NCBI GenBank assembly: GCA_002189105.1
Contig: NIOB01000004.1
Coordinates: 264,648-328,647 of the forward strand
Direction of reading: 5' to 3'
DNA: 64,000 bases
DNA from: Saccharibacillus soli
GTDB lineage: Bacteria > Bacillota > Bacilli > Paenibacillales > Paenibacillaceae
Within the stretch, counting starts at the first letter, position 1. Every line of letters begins with the position of its first letter. Below the pieces are notes generated by a model. That model was not told where the DNA came from, searched no databases, and worked only from the letters and a program-made list of their open reading frames with translations. This document shows, piece by piece, positions 1 to 8,508 of this stretch. The translations under genes and the position numbers were made by a program.

Positions 1-232
1 TTTATACGTAAACCCAGAAATACAAAAGGCAATTCCAGAAAAAAGATTCAGTTCTTATCGAAAAAAACAAAAAAGACAGGGTTATGTTTAGCAACTTTTG
101 AGCAAGTATATGCGTTCAACGAAAGGAGACTTTGCTTGGCTGCTTCTTTTTTTGTCATAATGAGACGTGCCATAATTACCGGATTCTTCGTAGAGGAGAT
201 CCGACCCAAATTGGATTGAAGAGGGAGCCTGC

Positions 233-1261
233 ATGTATATTTATAACAACCCTTCAGGGGAAGCTTATGATCGCTTGATCGATTATGCCATGGAGGTCTG
301 CGAGACGTTCTCACTGATGGACACGCGTCTGCCGGAAGGCGCAGATTATGACTTTGCGCCTTACTTCCCGCTGCGCATCGTAGAGGAACTGAAGCCTTAT
401 CAGGTCGCGGAGAAATGGGTGCAATCCGGATTCAGTTCGGCCACGGAAAGTGTTTCTTATGACAACCCCGTCTACGTCTGGAAATGCTGCCGGGAAGCGG
501 CTGAGATTCTCAAGACCTACACGGATCATCTGCAAGGTTGGATGGGTAAGGGGATGGCGGAAGATTTATGTTTTCAAAAGGAAGACGGCAAAGATTGGCT
601 TTGGACAGTAACCCATGAGAGTTATCGGGAGCTTCGGGTGACACAGGACGAGGCAGAGGCGCTGATGGAGCCTTTGCGCGGCGTCATGCTGGTGGACATA
701 AAAAATCCGCCTTCGCCGGAGGAGCTGTTCGAGTTGGCTAAATATCATCAGTCCGATCGCCTGGCGCTTCAGGGTGTGGGAACGGCGAAGCTGGTGGAGC
801 GCCTGCCCGAGATTCCTTCGCTGCGAAGTGTGGAATTGTTCGATGCGCATCTTGACATTCTTCCGGACGGCTTGTTTGCGCTGCCGAATCTGGAGGAACT
901 CACCGTTTATGCGGGTAATCTGAGCGCCATTCCTGCCGCGATTGGTCAAGCGGTGAAGCTGCGTGCCCTGCATGTCGTCAACGCCTGCCATCCCGATCCG
1001 CACAGCGAACCGGAGTGGTCGGCTCCCTCGAAGGAGCAGCTGCGCATGAAGACGCTGCCGCCGGAGATCGGGAAGCTGGAAAGTCTGGAATCGCTGAATA
1101 TCGAATACAGTGGGCTTACCGAGCTGCCGGAAGAATTGGGGAATCTGCGTCAGCTGAAGTACCTCAGTCTGACGCACCATCTCATCGAGGGACAGCCGCT
1201 TATCCTGAAAAAACTGCGTCACGCCCGCAATATTACGTTTAAGCGAGACGGATTTTTCTAA
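233..1261 (+). CDS. Leucine-rich-repeat protein
   Basis: A 342-residue cytoplasmic protein with no signal peptide. Residues 1-160 match no domain I recognise and are rich in acidic and aromatic residues. From about residue 185 there are leucine-rich repeats with the spacing L..LP..L..L..L, for example around LPDGLFALPNLEEL and LPPEIGKLESLESL. These repeats normally form a curved protein-binding surface. The ATG is preceded by GAGGGAG at 219-225. It may form one unit with the next two genes, which are close and on the same strand. The binding partner cannot be inferred, so only the LRR assignment is firm. Confidence 0.75.
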   Translation: MYIYNNPSGEAYDRLIDYAMEVCETFSLMDTRLPEGADYDFAPYFPLRIVEELKPYQVAEKWVQSGFSSATESVSYDNPVYVWKCCREAAEILKTYTDHLQGWMGKGMAEDLCFQKEDGKDWLWTVTHESYRELRVTQDEAEALMEPLRGVMLVDIKNPPSPEELFELAKYHQSDRLALQGVGTAKLVERLPEIPSLRSVELFDAHLDILPDGLFALPNLEELTVYAGNLSAIPAAIGQAVKLRALHVVNACHPDPHSEPEWSAPSKEQLRMKTLPPEIGKLESLESLNIEYSGLTELPEELGNLRQLKYLSLTHHLIEGQPLILKKLRHARNITFKRDGFF

Positions 1262-1343
1262 AAAGCATAAAAGAATCGAATAACCAAGCCAGGGTGCGAG
1301 TTCGGTTATGGACAAGAATCATCCCGGCAAAGGAGTGTGTTCA

Positions 1344-2105
1344 ATGACCTTCTCGTTGTCTGATCTGCTGCATGGACGCTATCTAAGAACCCAGGAAGAT
1401 CTCGCTGCCGAATATCGGGGTGCCCGTTATATCGGATGGACGCGGGAGACCGGTACGCTCTGGCTGAATGAACCCCGGATCTCGGGGGATTCGGTGGTCT
1501 GCACGGACCCTCTTCACCTGGAAGAACGGCTGATTGAAGAGAGCAGAGCCTACCTGCGTGGATTCCAGGCTTCTGCATATAATCGCGGCGTCTATGCGTT
1601 TGGCTATCATGTCGATTCGGGCAGCGGCAAGATCTACCCGATTCTCAATGTGGAGGAGCGAGCGGACGAAGAGGATGCTAATCTGTACGCTTCCCGGACT
1701 GGCCAAGCCTCTATGGAAGAAAAGCTGCTGTCGCCTCGCTGGTACGGCAGCAACGTCTATGGAATCTATCCCGTGCGGTTCAGCGAGGAATTTGATGAGC
1801 TGCTGGAGACGCGAATGACCTTGCAATCGGCCAACCGGGAACGTTACGAAAATCAGTATGGCGGTTTCGTTCACCCCCGATCCTATCTGTTCGATGTCCG
1901 GATCTTCGATGAGCTGCTGAAGCCGCTGGCTTTCCGCGCCTTGCGGCGATTACAGGAGGAAGGCACGCTGGAACGGCTAAACCGGACAGACGATTTTATG
2001 CTGTATTTCTTCGATCACGATGACGGGGCACAAGCTTTGGAGACGGTCATGCGGGAGCTGAATGGGGACGAGAAGTTTGAGCGTCTGTTTGCAGCGGGAA
2101 AATAA
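1344..2105 (+). CDS. Protein of unknown function (DUF3885-like?)
   Basis: A 253-residue soluble protein with no signal peptide or membrane segment. I start it at the ATG at 1344 because AAAGGAG lies about 8 nt upstream; an in-frame ATG at 1308 has no such site. The middle contains the aromatic, acidic stretch around YGSNVYGIYPVRFSEEFDEL. The C-terminal half (RSYLFDVRIFDELLKPL) faintly recalls Bacillus DUF3885 proteins, but I cannot confirm this. It lies 82 nt after the LRR gene and 15 nt before the next small gene, consistent with a three-gene unit. The function is unknown. Confidence 0.6.
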   Translation: MTFSLSDLLHGRYLRTQEDLAAEYRGARYIGWTRETGTLWLNEPRISGDSVVCTDPLHLEERLIEESRAYLRGFQASAYNRGVYAFGYHVDSGSGKIYPILNVEERADEEDANLYASRTGQASMEEKLLSPRWYGSNVYGIYPVRFSEEFDELLETRMTLQSANRERYENQYGGFVHPRSYLFDVRIFDELLKPLAFRALRRLQEEGTLERLNRTDDFMLYFFDHDDGAQALETVMRELNGDEKFERLFAAGK

Positions 2106-2120
2106 AGGAGGAATGGCAGC

Positions 2121-2651
2121 ATGAATCTGCGAGCCGAGCTGCTTCCGCGCCGGGTATCGGCGCAGAAGCGGGAAGAGATCGAACGAGCCATCGGCGAGAT
2201 CGAGGATTTGTTGGAGCAGGGTGAGGATCAGGAGGGTCACGTGGCGCTGGAAGCCTTCAATGCCCGGTACGGGCAGAGCTATCAGCCAGACGATTTTTGC
2301 AGCCGCGCCGAGGAGCTGACGCAGGCGGAATGGGCCTGGCGGATCGCACAGCCTCCCATCAGACGGATCGCGGACATTACCCGTGAGGAGCTGATTGAGA
2401 TCGTACGGCGGATTCAACAGCCAGAGCATGCGGCAGAGCAGCAGCGGGAGGATGAAGCAGGCGAAGCCTGGTCGGAGGGGATGTCATTCCGGGGTCATGA
2501 AGCGGCCCTGCAGGATTTCTATCTGGAGCTATTGGAAGCGCAGGTGGCGATGCCTGACGTGTCGGACTTGATCTTCTGGAATGATCTGGAACCGGAGGAG
2601 GTCGTGGATCGGGCACTGGCTTATCAGCCGATCATCCTGCCGCCCGGTTGA
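2121..2651 (+). CDS. Small acidic protein of unknown function
   Basis: A 176-residue acidic protein, predicted mostly helical (EEIERAIGEIEDLLEQGEDQ, then a Glu/Gln-rich segment near residues 95-115). It has no signal peptide, membrane span or familiar motif. Start: ATG with AAAGGAGG at 2104-2111. It follows the previous gene by 15 nt and is probably cotranscribed with it. It could be an immunity- or chaperone-like accessory protein, but nothing in the sequence proves this. Confidence 0.6.
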   Translation: MNLRAELLPRRVSAQKREEIERAIGEIEDLLEQGEDQEGHVALEAFNARYGQSYQPDDFCSRAEELTQAEWAWRIAQPPIRRIADITREELIEIVRRIQQPEHAAEQQREDEAGEAWSEGMSFRGHEAALQDFYLELLEAQVAMPDVSDLIFWNDLEPEEVVDRALAYQPIILPPG

Positions 2652-2739
2652 TTTCTTGTGACCAGACGAGGTGGCGGCAGACAGAACCCGGACGATTCTC
2701 CTCACGGATGGCAGAGGTTTTATCAGCGATGACGCAGCC

Positions 2740-3186
2740 TTATCGTTGGTAGCGTGACAGGTCGATTTTGCCGCCCAGTCCAAACTCTACGCCTTCAGCT
2801 TCCAGACGTTCCTGCTGCTGGCCACCGCCGCCTTGTTCATCCAGTGCAATCTCACCGCGAATATTGACGACCCGGTGCCACGGCAGCTGATATTTGCGGC
2901 TGAGAGTGTGCAGGATGCGCACCACCTGTCTGGCTCCGCGCGGACTTCCGGCTTCTGCAGCCACCTGACCGTAACTCATGACTTTGCCCGGCGGAATGGA
3001 AGAGATCGTCTCGATCACTGCGCGGGTAAAAGGAGCCAACTGCCGCCATTCCTGCTGGGCAGCGGCTCGTTCTTCCTCTGGCAGATGGTCAAATCGACCA
3101 GCGTCTGCCCGTTCAGCCCCAGCCTCCTCCAATTCCTTCAGAAATTCTGCATCAAATTCGGCTCGCAGCCGCTCTTTATCCTTCAT
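2740..3186 (-). CDS. Alkyltransferase-like (ATL) protein, MGMT family
   Basis: A 148-residue member of the O6-alkylguanine-DNA alkyltransferase fold. Residues 51-115 hold the DNA-binding helix-turn-helix and active-site region: PPGKVMSYGQVA, then GARQVVR with the Arg finger, then LPWHRVV. The methyl-acceptor Cys of the canonical PCHRV motif is Trp at residue 103, so it cannot accept alkyl groups. Known ATL proteins with this substitution bind O6-alkylguanine and hand the lesion to nucleotide excision repair. Unlike minimal ATLs of about 100 residues it has a charged N-terminal extension of about 48 residues and a Gly/Gln-rich stretch (EQGGGGQQQER) near residue 117. It is transcribed opposite to its left neighbours. 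Confidence 0.88.
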   Translation of the reverse strand: MKDKERLRAEFDAEFLKELEEAGAERADAGRFDHLPEEERAAAQQEWRQLAPFTRAVIETISSIPPGKVMSYGQVAAEAGSPRGARQVVRILHTLSRKYQLPWHRVVNIRGEIALDEQGGGGQQQERLEAEGVEFGLGGKIDLSRYQR

Positions 3187-3288
3187 TTCCTTGTCCCTTC
3201 CCCTTTATTGGCGTCTACGGGCTGTTTCCTGCCAGTCAGACGCCCATTTCTAGGCCCTTATCCTCTCTAACCTGCCTCAAATGCACGT

Positions 3289-3648
3289 TCACGCCCTGGC
3301 GATTCTTGCGTTCACTTCCTGCTCCATCCGCTCATAGGTAATCTCCCAGTGTGAAGCATGCCAGAGCGTCTTACCGCCTTGCACCAGCAGCACCTGCGGC
3401 GACTCATGCTTGATGCCAAGCTGCGCTTCAATGGCGTTGGAGACCGGACGACATTCGATGACCTTCACCAGTGCGCATACCAGCGGGCGTTTGGGCTTGC
3501 GGGTGTAGACGTTAAATTCCTTAAAAGCCGCTCCGCTGATCGGGCAGGCCGTGCTGTGTTTGAGCAGCAGAACCGTGGATTGTTTCGACTGTTCGAGCAG
3601 CGTCTCCCATTGTTCGAGCGAAGTGAGTTCCATATAATTGGGTTTCAT
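3289..3648 (-). CDS. ytxJ: Monothiol bacilliredoxin BrxC/YtxJ
   Basis: A 119-residue thioredoxin-fold protein of the YtxJ (DUF2847) family. The active-site Cys35 lies in HSTACPIS, with further Cys at 58 and 66. In Bacillus this protein reduces protein disulfides or bacillithiol-mixed disulfides under oxidative stress. Length and motif fit the family. It is read away from the SLH gene at 3791. A TATACT-like -10 lies upstream on the minus strand (near 3700), but I see no convincing -35. GAGAGGAG before the ATG supports the start. Confidence 0.88.
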   Translation of the reverse strand: MKPNYMELTSLEQWETLLEQSKQSTVLLLKHSTACPISGAAFKEFNVYTRKPKRPLVCALVKVIECRPVSNAIEAQLGIKHESPQVLLVQGGKTLWHASHWEITYERMEQEVNARIARA

Positions 3649-3790
3649 CGTTACGGCTCCTCTCGGGTGAAATTCAGGTTGTTTTTTGCTGTTCCCAGTA
3701 TACCTTTTTGCCTAAAAAAGTACGAATCGGCGGGTGCGAATGGTATGATGACGGAAAAGGATGCGCAAGAAGGACAGAGGGGGAATCACC

Positions 3791-4672
3791 ATGCGATATG
3801 CGCGTACCGGTCTGGTGGCAGCTGTGGTGGCTGGGATGCTGTTGGGGGCAGGTCCAGCCTATGCGTTCTCGGATATTACCGATAATGCTCAAGCTTCCAT
3901 TGTGCAGGCGCTTCAGGACAAGGGGCTGATTCAGGGGGTCAGTGCCGACAAGTTCGCTCCGAACCAGAAATTGACGAACGCTCAGGCCATTCAACTGATT
4001 GTGGATGCCATTGGACTGGATTCGGCCAAAAAGAGGGTGGAGGCGCCCGTCTGGTTTGCTTCCGTGCCGCAGAATGCCTGGTATACGCCAGCTCTCAAGA
4101 CGGCGTTGGAACGTGGAGTCGTAATTGACGGAACGTGGAACGCCGGCGGTAATCCGACCCGTCAACAGTTTGCCAAACTGCTCTATCTCGGCCTGCTGCA
4201 AAAAGGGAATTACGCCAACGTAAACAAATACACGTCGATCACGGATGCCAAACAGATCGAGATCAAAAACCGCGTCGCCGTGGAGTATCTGCTGATGACC
4301 AGGATCGCCACGCTCGATGCAGGTCGCAAATTCCGGCCGACCGATCCCATTACGCGTATGGAAGCGGCCGAGATGATCTATTACGCCGAACGGATGGTCA
4401 ACAAAAGTTATGCTTCCTCCAATGGCGTGACGGTCACCTACAAAGTCGAAAATGTCGATCCACAGTTTAATAAGGTGACCTTGACGCGAACGAATCTGCC
4501 GGGCACAGGATATGGTCTGAAAATCCGCAAAGTGGAATTTACGACAGATACCCGGGCAGTCATTCTCTACGAGCCGACTGATCCACCGAAAAATGGCACA
4601 GGCACGGCTTATCCAGCGACCGCCGTTGCGTATGTACCCATCGTCTATGACATTACCGTCAAGGCACAGTAA
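3791..4672 (+). CDS. Secreted S-layer-homology (SLH) domain protein
   Basis: A 293-residue exported protein. Residues 1-25 form a signal peptide (positively charged start, hydrophobic core, AYA before the cut). SLH-type repeats follow at about 26-75, 85-140 and 150-205, with motifs such as FSDITDNAQ and LTNAQAIQLIV; SLH domains bind pyruvylated secondary wall polymers. The last 85 residues look like a small beta-rich domain of unknown role. I chose the ATG at 3791 because AGAGGGGG lies just upstream and it starts the signal peptide; an upstream in-frame ATG at 3761 would spoil it. A cupin gene follows after 20 nt. Confidence 0.82.
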   Translation: MRYARTGLVAAVVAGMLLGAGPAYAFSDITDNAQASIVQALQDKGLIQGVSADKFAPNQKLTNAQAIQLIVDAIGLDSAKKRVEAPVWFASVPQNAWYTPALKTALERGVVIDGTWNAGGNPTRQQFAKLLYLGLLQKGNYANVNKYTSITDAKQIEIKNRVAVEYLLMTRIATLDAGRKFRPTDPITRMEAAEMIYYAERMVNKSYASSNGVTVTYKVENVDPQFNKVTLTRTNLPGTGYGLKIRKVEFTTDTRAVILYEPTDPPKNGTGTAYPATAVAYVPIVYDITVKAQ

Positions 4673-4692
4673 ACGGCAAAGGGGATTGAATA

Positions 4693-5061
4693 TTGCGTAT
4701 TTATGAATTTGGTCCAAGTCAAAGTCGAGTGGTTGAACAATTTGACAGCAAAGGCCTGAGCGTCACCGGTGTGCTTGGAAGTTCCGAACGTACGCATCTG
4801 GTCTGCATGTATATCGACGCCGAAGGAACAGTAGGGCGTCATGATGCCACGATGGAGCAGCTGTTTATGGTGGTATCCGGCGAAGGTTGGGTCAGCGGAT
4901 CGGATGGACAACGTTCTCCGATTCGCGCAGGGCAGGCGGCCTTCTGGAACCATGGTGAATCCCATGCGTCCGGCAGCGATGGCGGCATGACCGTGGTTGT
5001 GGTGGAAGGCGAGAATCTGGAGCTGCGTTTACGACAGACTGAGGAGACCAAAGAGGCCTGA
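4693..5061 (+). CDS. Small cupin-domain protein
   Basis: A 122-residue single-domain cupin. The beta-barrel motifs are visible as GRHDATMEQLFMVVSGEG and IRAGQAAFWNHGESHAS, including the usual Gly, His and Glu positions of cupin motifs 1 and 2. Such proteins bind a metal or a small ligand and may be enzymes or sensors. The start is a TTG at 4693 with AAAGGGGA at 4677-4684; no ATG fits the fold better. It is 20 nt behind the SLH gene and ends before a clear terminator. The ligand is unknown. Confidence 0.75.
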   Translation: MRIYEFGPSQSRVVEQFDSKGLSVTGVLGSSERTHLVCMYIDAEGTVGRHDATMEQLFMVVSGEGWVSGSDGQRSPIRAGQAAFWNHGESHASGSDGGMTVVVVEGENLELRLRQTEETKEA

Positions 5062-5142
5062 CGACACGGTAAGACTTGGCCTGCGTGAAGAGTGAAATGA
5101 TCGGCTATGAAAAAGATGAAAGCGTTAGGGCTTTTCAAGATG

Positions 5143-5176
5143 AAACGGGGCAGAATGGATCTGCTCCGTTTTTTTG
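5143..5176 (+). terminator. Rho-independent terminator after the SLH-cupin pair
   Basis: The stem ACGGGGCAGA/TCTGCTCCGT with one G-T pair and a 5-nt loop is followed by seven T. It lies 80 nt after the cupin stop codon. Confidence 0.85.
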
Positions 5177-5238
5177 CGTGTCAGAAATCCCGTAGTTATC
5201 AGGGTTTTCAGCCCTTTGTTTAAAATTGAAAATAAATC

Positions 5239-5268
5239 TTGACCTCTGTCGATTCTTTCATATATAAT
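5239..5268 (+). promoter_or_regulatory. SigA-type promoter of the exporter-TetR unit
   Basis: TTGACC (5239-5244), an 18-nt spacer and a perfect TATAAT (5263-5268). The start of transcription would fall within or just before the dyad at 5281-5300, which fits repression by the TetR protein encoded downstream. Confidence 0.75.
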
Positions 5269-5280
5269 TCAAAAGCAAAC

Positions 5281-5300
5281 TTTAAAACATTTGTTTTAAA
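5281..5300. promoter_or_regulatory. Probable TetR operator (8-bp dyad)
   Basis: TTTAAAAC-attt-GTTTTAAA is a perfect inverted repeat placed 12 nt after the -10 box and 50 nt before the exporter start. Size and position are typical of TetR-family operators. The likely ligand-responsive repressor is the TetR gene at 6628. Inference from position only. Confidence 0.65.
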
Positions 5301-5350
5301 CGTAAGTTTAATACATTTCCAATGGGTGAAACCAGGAAAAGGAGAGCCGC

Positions 5351-6508
5351 ATGAGCCAAGTTTTTAAAGCATTTCTCAAACTCCCCACGACCAAGGTAGG
5401 GATCATAACCGCCATCGTGTTCCAGCTGATCTTCACGGTAGTATGGATGACCGGATATTCGGGCATCACGGATCGCATGGATCGTCTGAACATTGCCGTG
5501 GTCAATGAAGATCCCGTAATGGGCGAGAAAATGGTCAGCAGCCTCAAGGAAAATCTTCCGGTAGGGGTGAAGTCGGAGGTAAGTCTGGCGGAGGCCCAGG
5601 ACATGCTTCAGCATCGTGAAGTCCAGATGATCGTGGAGATTCCGGCTGACTTTTCTTCCAAGGCACAGTCGCAGGATCAGGCATCGCTGCACTACTTCAT
5701 CAATGAATCCAATCCGGTCATGATTAAAAATATGATGACTTCGATTGCGGACAACATCACGTCTTCCGTCAACAAGCAGGCGGTCACAGGCGGCATGGCC
5801 GGCGTGCTGTCTTCGCAGGCGAAACTTCCGGAAGCGGCAGCTCAATCGGCGGCATCCACGTTGTCGCAGCGTGTCGTCTCTGATGTTCAGTCGGTCAACC
5901 CTGTACAGGGAATGAACAACCAGATGGTACCGATGATGATGGTTCTGGCTTCTTATGTGGGCGCAATGATTATGGGGCAGAACTTCCAGATCTCCTCGAA
6001 GGCATTGGGTGCACGTTTCGGACGCTGGCAGCGAATGGCGGTTCGTCTGATCGTGACCGCAGCCTCCTCGGTGGTCGTCTCGCTCGTCGGCACCTCGCTG
6101 GTTGCGGCATTCGGCGGTCAGATGGCGCATGGCTTCCTGGCACTGTGGGGCTTCCAGGCTCTGTTCCTGCTCACGTTCATGTTCGTGGCGCAGATGTTCC
6201 TGTTTGCCTTCGACATGGCAGGCATGTTGTTCAATATCCTCGTATTGTCCGTGCAGTTAGTCTCGTCTGGCGCGATGATGCCGCGTGAGCTGCTGCCGGA
6301 GTTCTACCAGACGATTGGGGCAATCTTCCCGGCTACCTATGCGGTAGAAGGTCTGATGGATACGCTGTTTGGCGGAACGGGAGTTGGCTCGGCTTCGCTA
6401 TCGCTCGTCTTGATCCTCGCTGCCGCCCTTGTGCTGATTATCGTATCTACGGCGCTTCGTCCGGATAAGGCTCCTGTACCGCCGATTGTGGCGGCTGCCG
6501 AGGCGTAA
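5351..6508 (+). CDS. ABC-2/YhgE-Pip-type membrane exporter
   Basis: A 385-residue membrane protein. It has one N-terminal span (residues 15-35), a large external domain (about 36-190) beginning RLNIAVVNEDPVMGEKM, then five or six spans at about 195-370, the order seen in YhgE/Pip and ABC-2 permease relatives. NIAVVNED and the late GAIFPATYAVEG are characteristic of that group. It carries no ATPase domain and none is adjacent, so it may act alone or with a distant partner. Start: ATG after AGGAGAG. With the following TetR gene it forms the usual drug- or lipid-export plus regulator pair. The substrate is unknown. Confidence 0.78.
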   Translation: MSQVFKAFLKLPTTKVGIITAIVFQLIFTVVWMTGYSGITDRMDRLNIAVVNEDPVMGEKMVSSLKENLPVGVKSEVSLAEAQDMLQHREVQMIVEIPADFSSKAQSQDQASLHYFINESNPVMIKNMMTSIADNITSSVNKQAVTGGMAGVLSSQAKLPEAAAQSAASTLSQRVVSDVQSVNPVQGMNNQMVPMMMVLASYVGAMIMGQNFQISSKALGARFGRWQRMAVRLIVTAASSVVVSLVGTSLVAAFGGQMAHGFLALWGFQALFLLTFMFVAQMFLFAFDMAGMLFNILVLSVQLVSSGAMMPRELLPEFYQTIGAIFPATYAVEGLMDTLFGGTGVGSASLSLVLILAAALVLIIVSTALRPDKAPVPPIVAAAEA

Positions 6509-6556
6509 TGGTATGATACAAATATAAGCGTACGACAACAGAGATGCTCTGCATGG

Positions 6557-6583
6557 AGCCGCCGCGAAAGCGGCGGCTTTTTC
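6557..6583 (+). terminator. Terminator between exporter and TetR gene
   Basis: The GC-rich stem AGCCGCCG/CGGCGGCT with a CGAAAG loop is followed by TTTT. An outer CTCTGC/GCAGAG pair (6547-6552 and 6584-6589) could lengthen the hairpin. As it separates the exporter from its regulator, it probably reduces rather than abolishes readthrough. Confidence 0.75.
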
Positions 6584-6627
6584 GCAGAGGTCTGCGCAAG
6601 CGATTACAAGCGGAAGAGGGAGCAGTT

Positions 6628-7317
6628 ATGAGCAGGGAAGAAGAGCATGTCAAGAAGAGAATCTTGAAGGCAGCCAAAACACTGACGGCTTTAAAGGGGT
6701 TTGAAGCCACAACGGTTCGTGAGATCTGCACCAAAGCGGACGCGAATCTCTCGCTGGTCTCCTATTACTATGGAGGCAAGGAACATGTATTCGAGTCGAT
6801 GCTGGATGCGTTCATTCTGATTGGCACAGCCAGCGAGGTGCTGGCGTCCCGACAGCCGGAACCTGTGGCAGGCGTATGTACGATGGTACGGGAGATTCTA
6901 TCTTTCCATCGATATGACCCGGAGATCTCCCGCATTATTCATCAGGAATTAACACGCGAGACGCCGCGTACGGAAATCGTGCGTGCGCGAGTGATGCCCG
7001 GTTGGCTGCTGATGCGCCGCTACCTGGAGGAAGGCCGCACACTTGGCGAATTCCATTTTCGTTCGCTGGATATGGTGTTGGTTCAGGCTATGGGCAGCAT
7101 CTTGTTTGGCGGCGTGCGCAGTGGGCTTCCGGTGAAGCAGGAGAATCTGGATGAAGAGGCGCAGCTGGGTGACGTACTGAACTTTATTTTGGGCGGGATT
7201 GGGTACACAGGAGAAGCCCGTTTTGCCGGAGAGCCAATCATTCCGGGGCTGGTTCCGACCTGTGCGCAGCAGCATGTTGAAGAATCGGGGATGGCCGGGC
7301 GGGAACCGCAATCCTGA
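6628..7317 (+). CDS. TetR/AcrR-family regulator
   Basis: A 229-residue repressor. The N-terminal TetR helix-turn-helix spans about residues 8-55 (ILKAAKTLTALKGFEATTV then VSYYYGGKEHVF, the family signature ending in Y..F..KE). The C-terminal ligand domain is of the type found with AcrR/CecR relatives. The start at 6628 has GAGGGAG at 6616-6622; the longer frame from 6544 would translate the terminator hairpin. It most likely controls the exporter upstream through the dyad at 5281. Confidence 0.85.
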   Translation: MSREEEHVKKRILKAAKTLTALKGFEATTVREICTKADANLSLVSYYYGGKEHVFESMLDAFILIGTASEVLASRQPEPVAGVCTMVREILSFHRYDPEISRIIHQELTRETPRTEIVRARVMPGWLLMRRYLEEGRTLGEFHFRSLDMVLVQAMGSILFGGVRSGLPVKQENLDEEAQLGDVLNFILGGIGYTGEARFAGEPIIPGLVPTCAQQHVEESGMAGREPQS

Positions 7318-7381
7318 GCCGACCGCCCAATGGAGAATCAAGGGCTGAGACAGATCCAGTAAAAAGGGAGTTAATGATCGG

Positions 7382-7984
7382 ATGAATGGATTGCCGCAAG
7401 GTTTGGAAAGGTTGGGAAGTGAACCTCTGCTTGTGCTTGGGATCGGCGCTGCGCTGCTGGTGATCTTCCTTCTCTGGCGCTGGGGAGTAAGGCGCCGGAG
7501 ACAGATTCGTCGCCAGCTGGACCCGCGCCGAATTACGATGAAGGATATTGATGGGATGCTGGATGGAGCAGACTTTGAGCGATATTTGCAGCGATTATTT
7601 GCCGAGTTGGGGTACGAAGAGGTCCATAAGACGAATACGAGTGGAGACTTTGGAGCAGATCTGGTATTTGAGGATCGGTATGGGGCGAGAACGGTGCTTC
7701 AGGCCAAACGTTATGCCCTAAGCAACCCGGTTGGCTTGTCGGCGGTTCAGGAAGTCTATGGCTCCATGCGGGTTTATGGGGCGCAGCGTGCCATTGTGCT
7801 GACCTCGGGGCGTTATACGGCAGCCTGCCGCAAGCTTGCCGCCTACAACGAAGTCGTGCTGTTGGATCGTGAGGATCTGGAGACGATCATGGGAGCCTTT
7901 AAGTCCAAAAAGCATGAAGAAGCGTTGGAGATTATCGAACGAGAGCCGCAGCAGGCTCCTCATACACTCGAAGTCTTCAAGTAA
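7382..7984 (+). CDS. Membrane-anchored Mrr-type restriction endonuclease domain protein
   Basis: A 200-residue protein with one N-terminal membrane span (residues 17-34), an Arg-rich stop-transfer segment, then an Mrr_cat nuclease fold from about residue 60. The PD-(D/E)xK core is visible as DFGADLVFEDRYGARTVLQAKRY, with Asp, Gln and Lys in the expected places, and is followed by the typical region around SAVQEVYGSM and AIVLTSGRYT. Family members cleave DNA, often modified or foreign DNA. Membrane-anchored versions are common in Bacillota and are usually solitary, as here. Whether this one acts in defence is not shown by its neighbours. Confidence 0.85.
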   Translation: MNGLPQGLERLGSEPLLVLGIGAALLVIFLLWRWGVRRRRQIRRQLDPRRITMKDIDGMLDGADFERYLQRLFAELGYEEVHKTNTSGDFGADLVFEDRYGARTVLQAKRYALSNPVGLSAVQEVYGSMRVYGAQRAIVLTSGRYTAACRKLAAYNEVVLLDREDLETIMGAFKSKKHEEALEIIEREPQQAPHTLEVFK

Positions 7985-8508
7985 AAGCAGAAAAGAGTAT
8001 CTCGCTTTGATACAAAAATCATGACAGAATGACGGAGGCGTACAAAGTGTATAGCAGCCTATAACATGTACAACAAGTCCGTGTCTGCCCATCCGGTTCT
8101 ACGAAGCCCTCGGCCTGAGGAAAGGTTCCATGCGGGAACCATTCCTAAAGCGAAGAAGTGCGGCTGTTCGAGAGCCTCTTTGTCATGGGCTTTCATCGAC
8201 CTTGTTCACATTTTAGACACATTTTTTTAAGCCATGATTAAACTTCGTTTAAGCCTTCTTTATATTTCTCGGCCTATAGTTATAGCAGTTTGGACGCCCG
8301 TTTATGGGCAGAGCTTTACTCTGCGTTCATGAACAAACTTGTATGCACTACCGCTTCGCCTAACTGCCGCTGCATCTTGCGAAGGGAGTCAGGGGCAAGA
8401 GTGAATGAGAGGAGGTTGGAGAGCGAACCAAATGACCCGTTTCCATGCAGACCATACAGTTGTGAGGCTGCTCAACAGGCTACATAACAGAAGAAGGGAT
8501 GAAGCATT
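7985..8508. other. Non-coding stretch before the ABC operon
   Basis: No convincing gene in about 520 bases. It holds a hairpin at 8119-8145 (GGAAAGGTTCC/GGAACCATTCC, 10 of 11 paired, 5-nt loop) with no T-tail, and an AT-rich tract near 8196-8235 that could contain the promoter of the ABC operon. A 65-codon frame at 8290 has no ribosome binding site. Confidence 0.4.

Noticed and set aside
8290-8487. A 65-codon open frame before the ABC operon
   Set aside because: There is no ribosome binding site, no recognisable domain, and its composition is unlike that of neighbouring genes.
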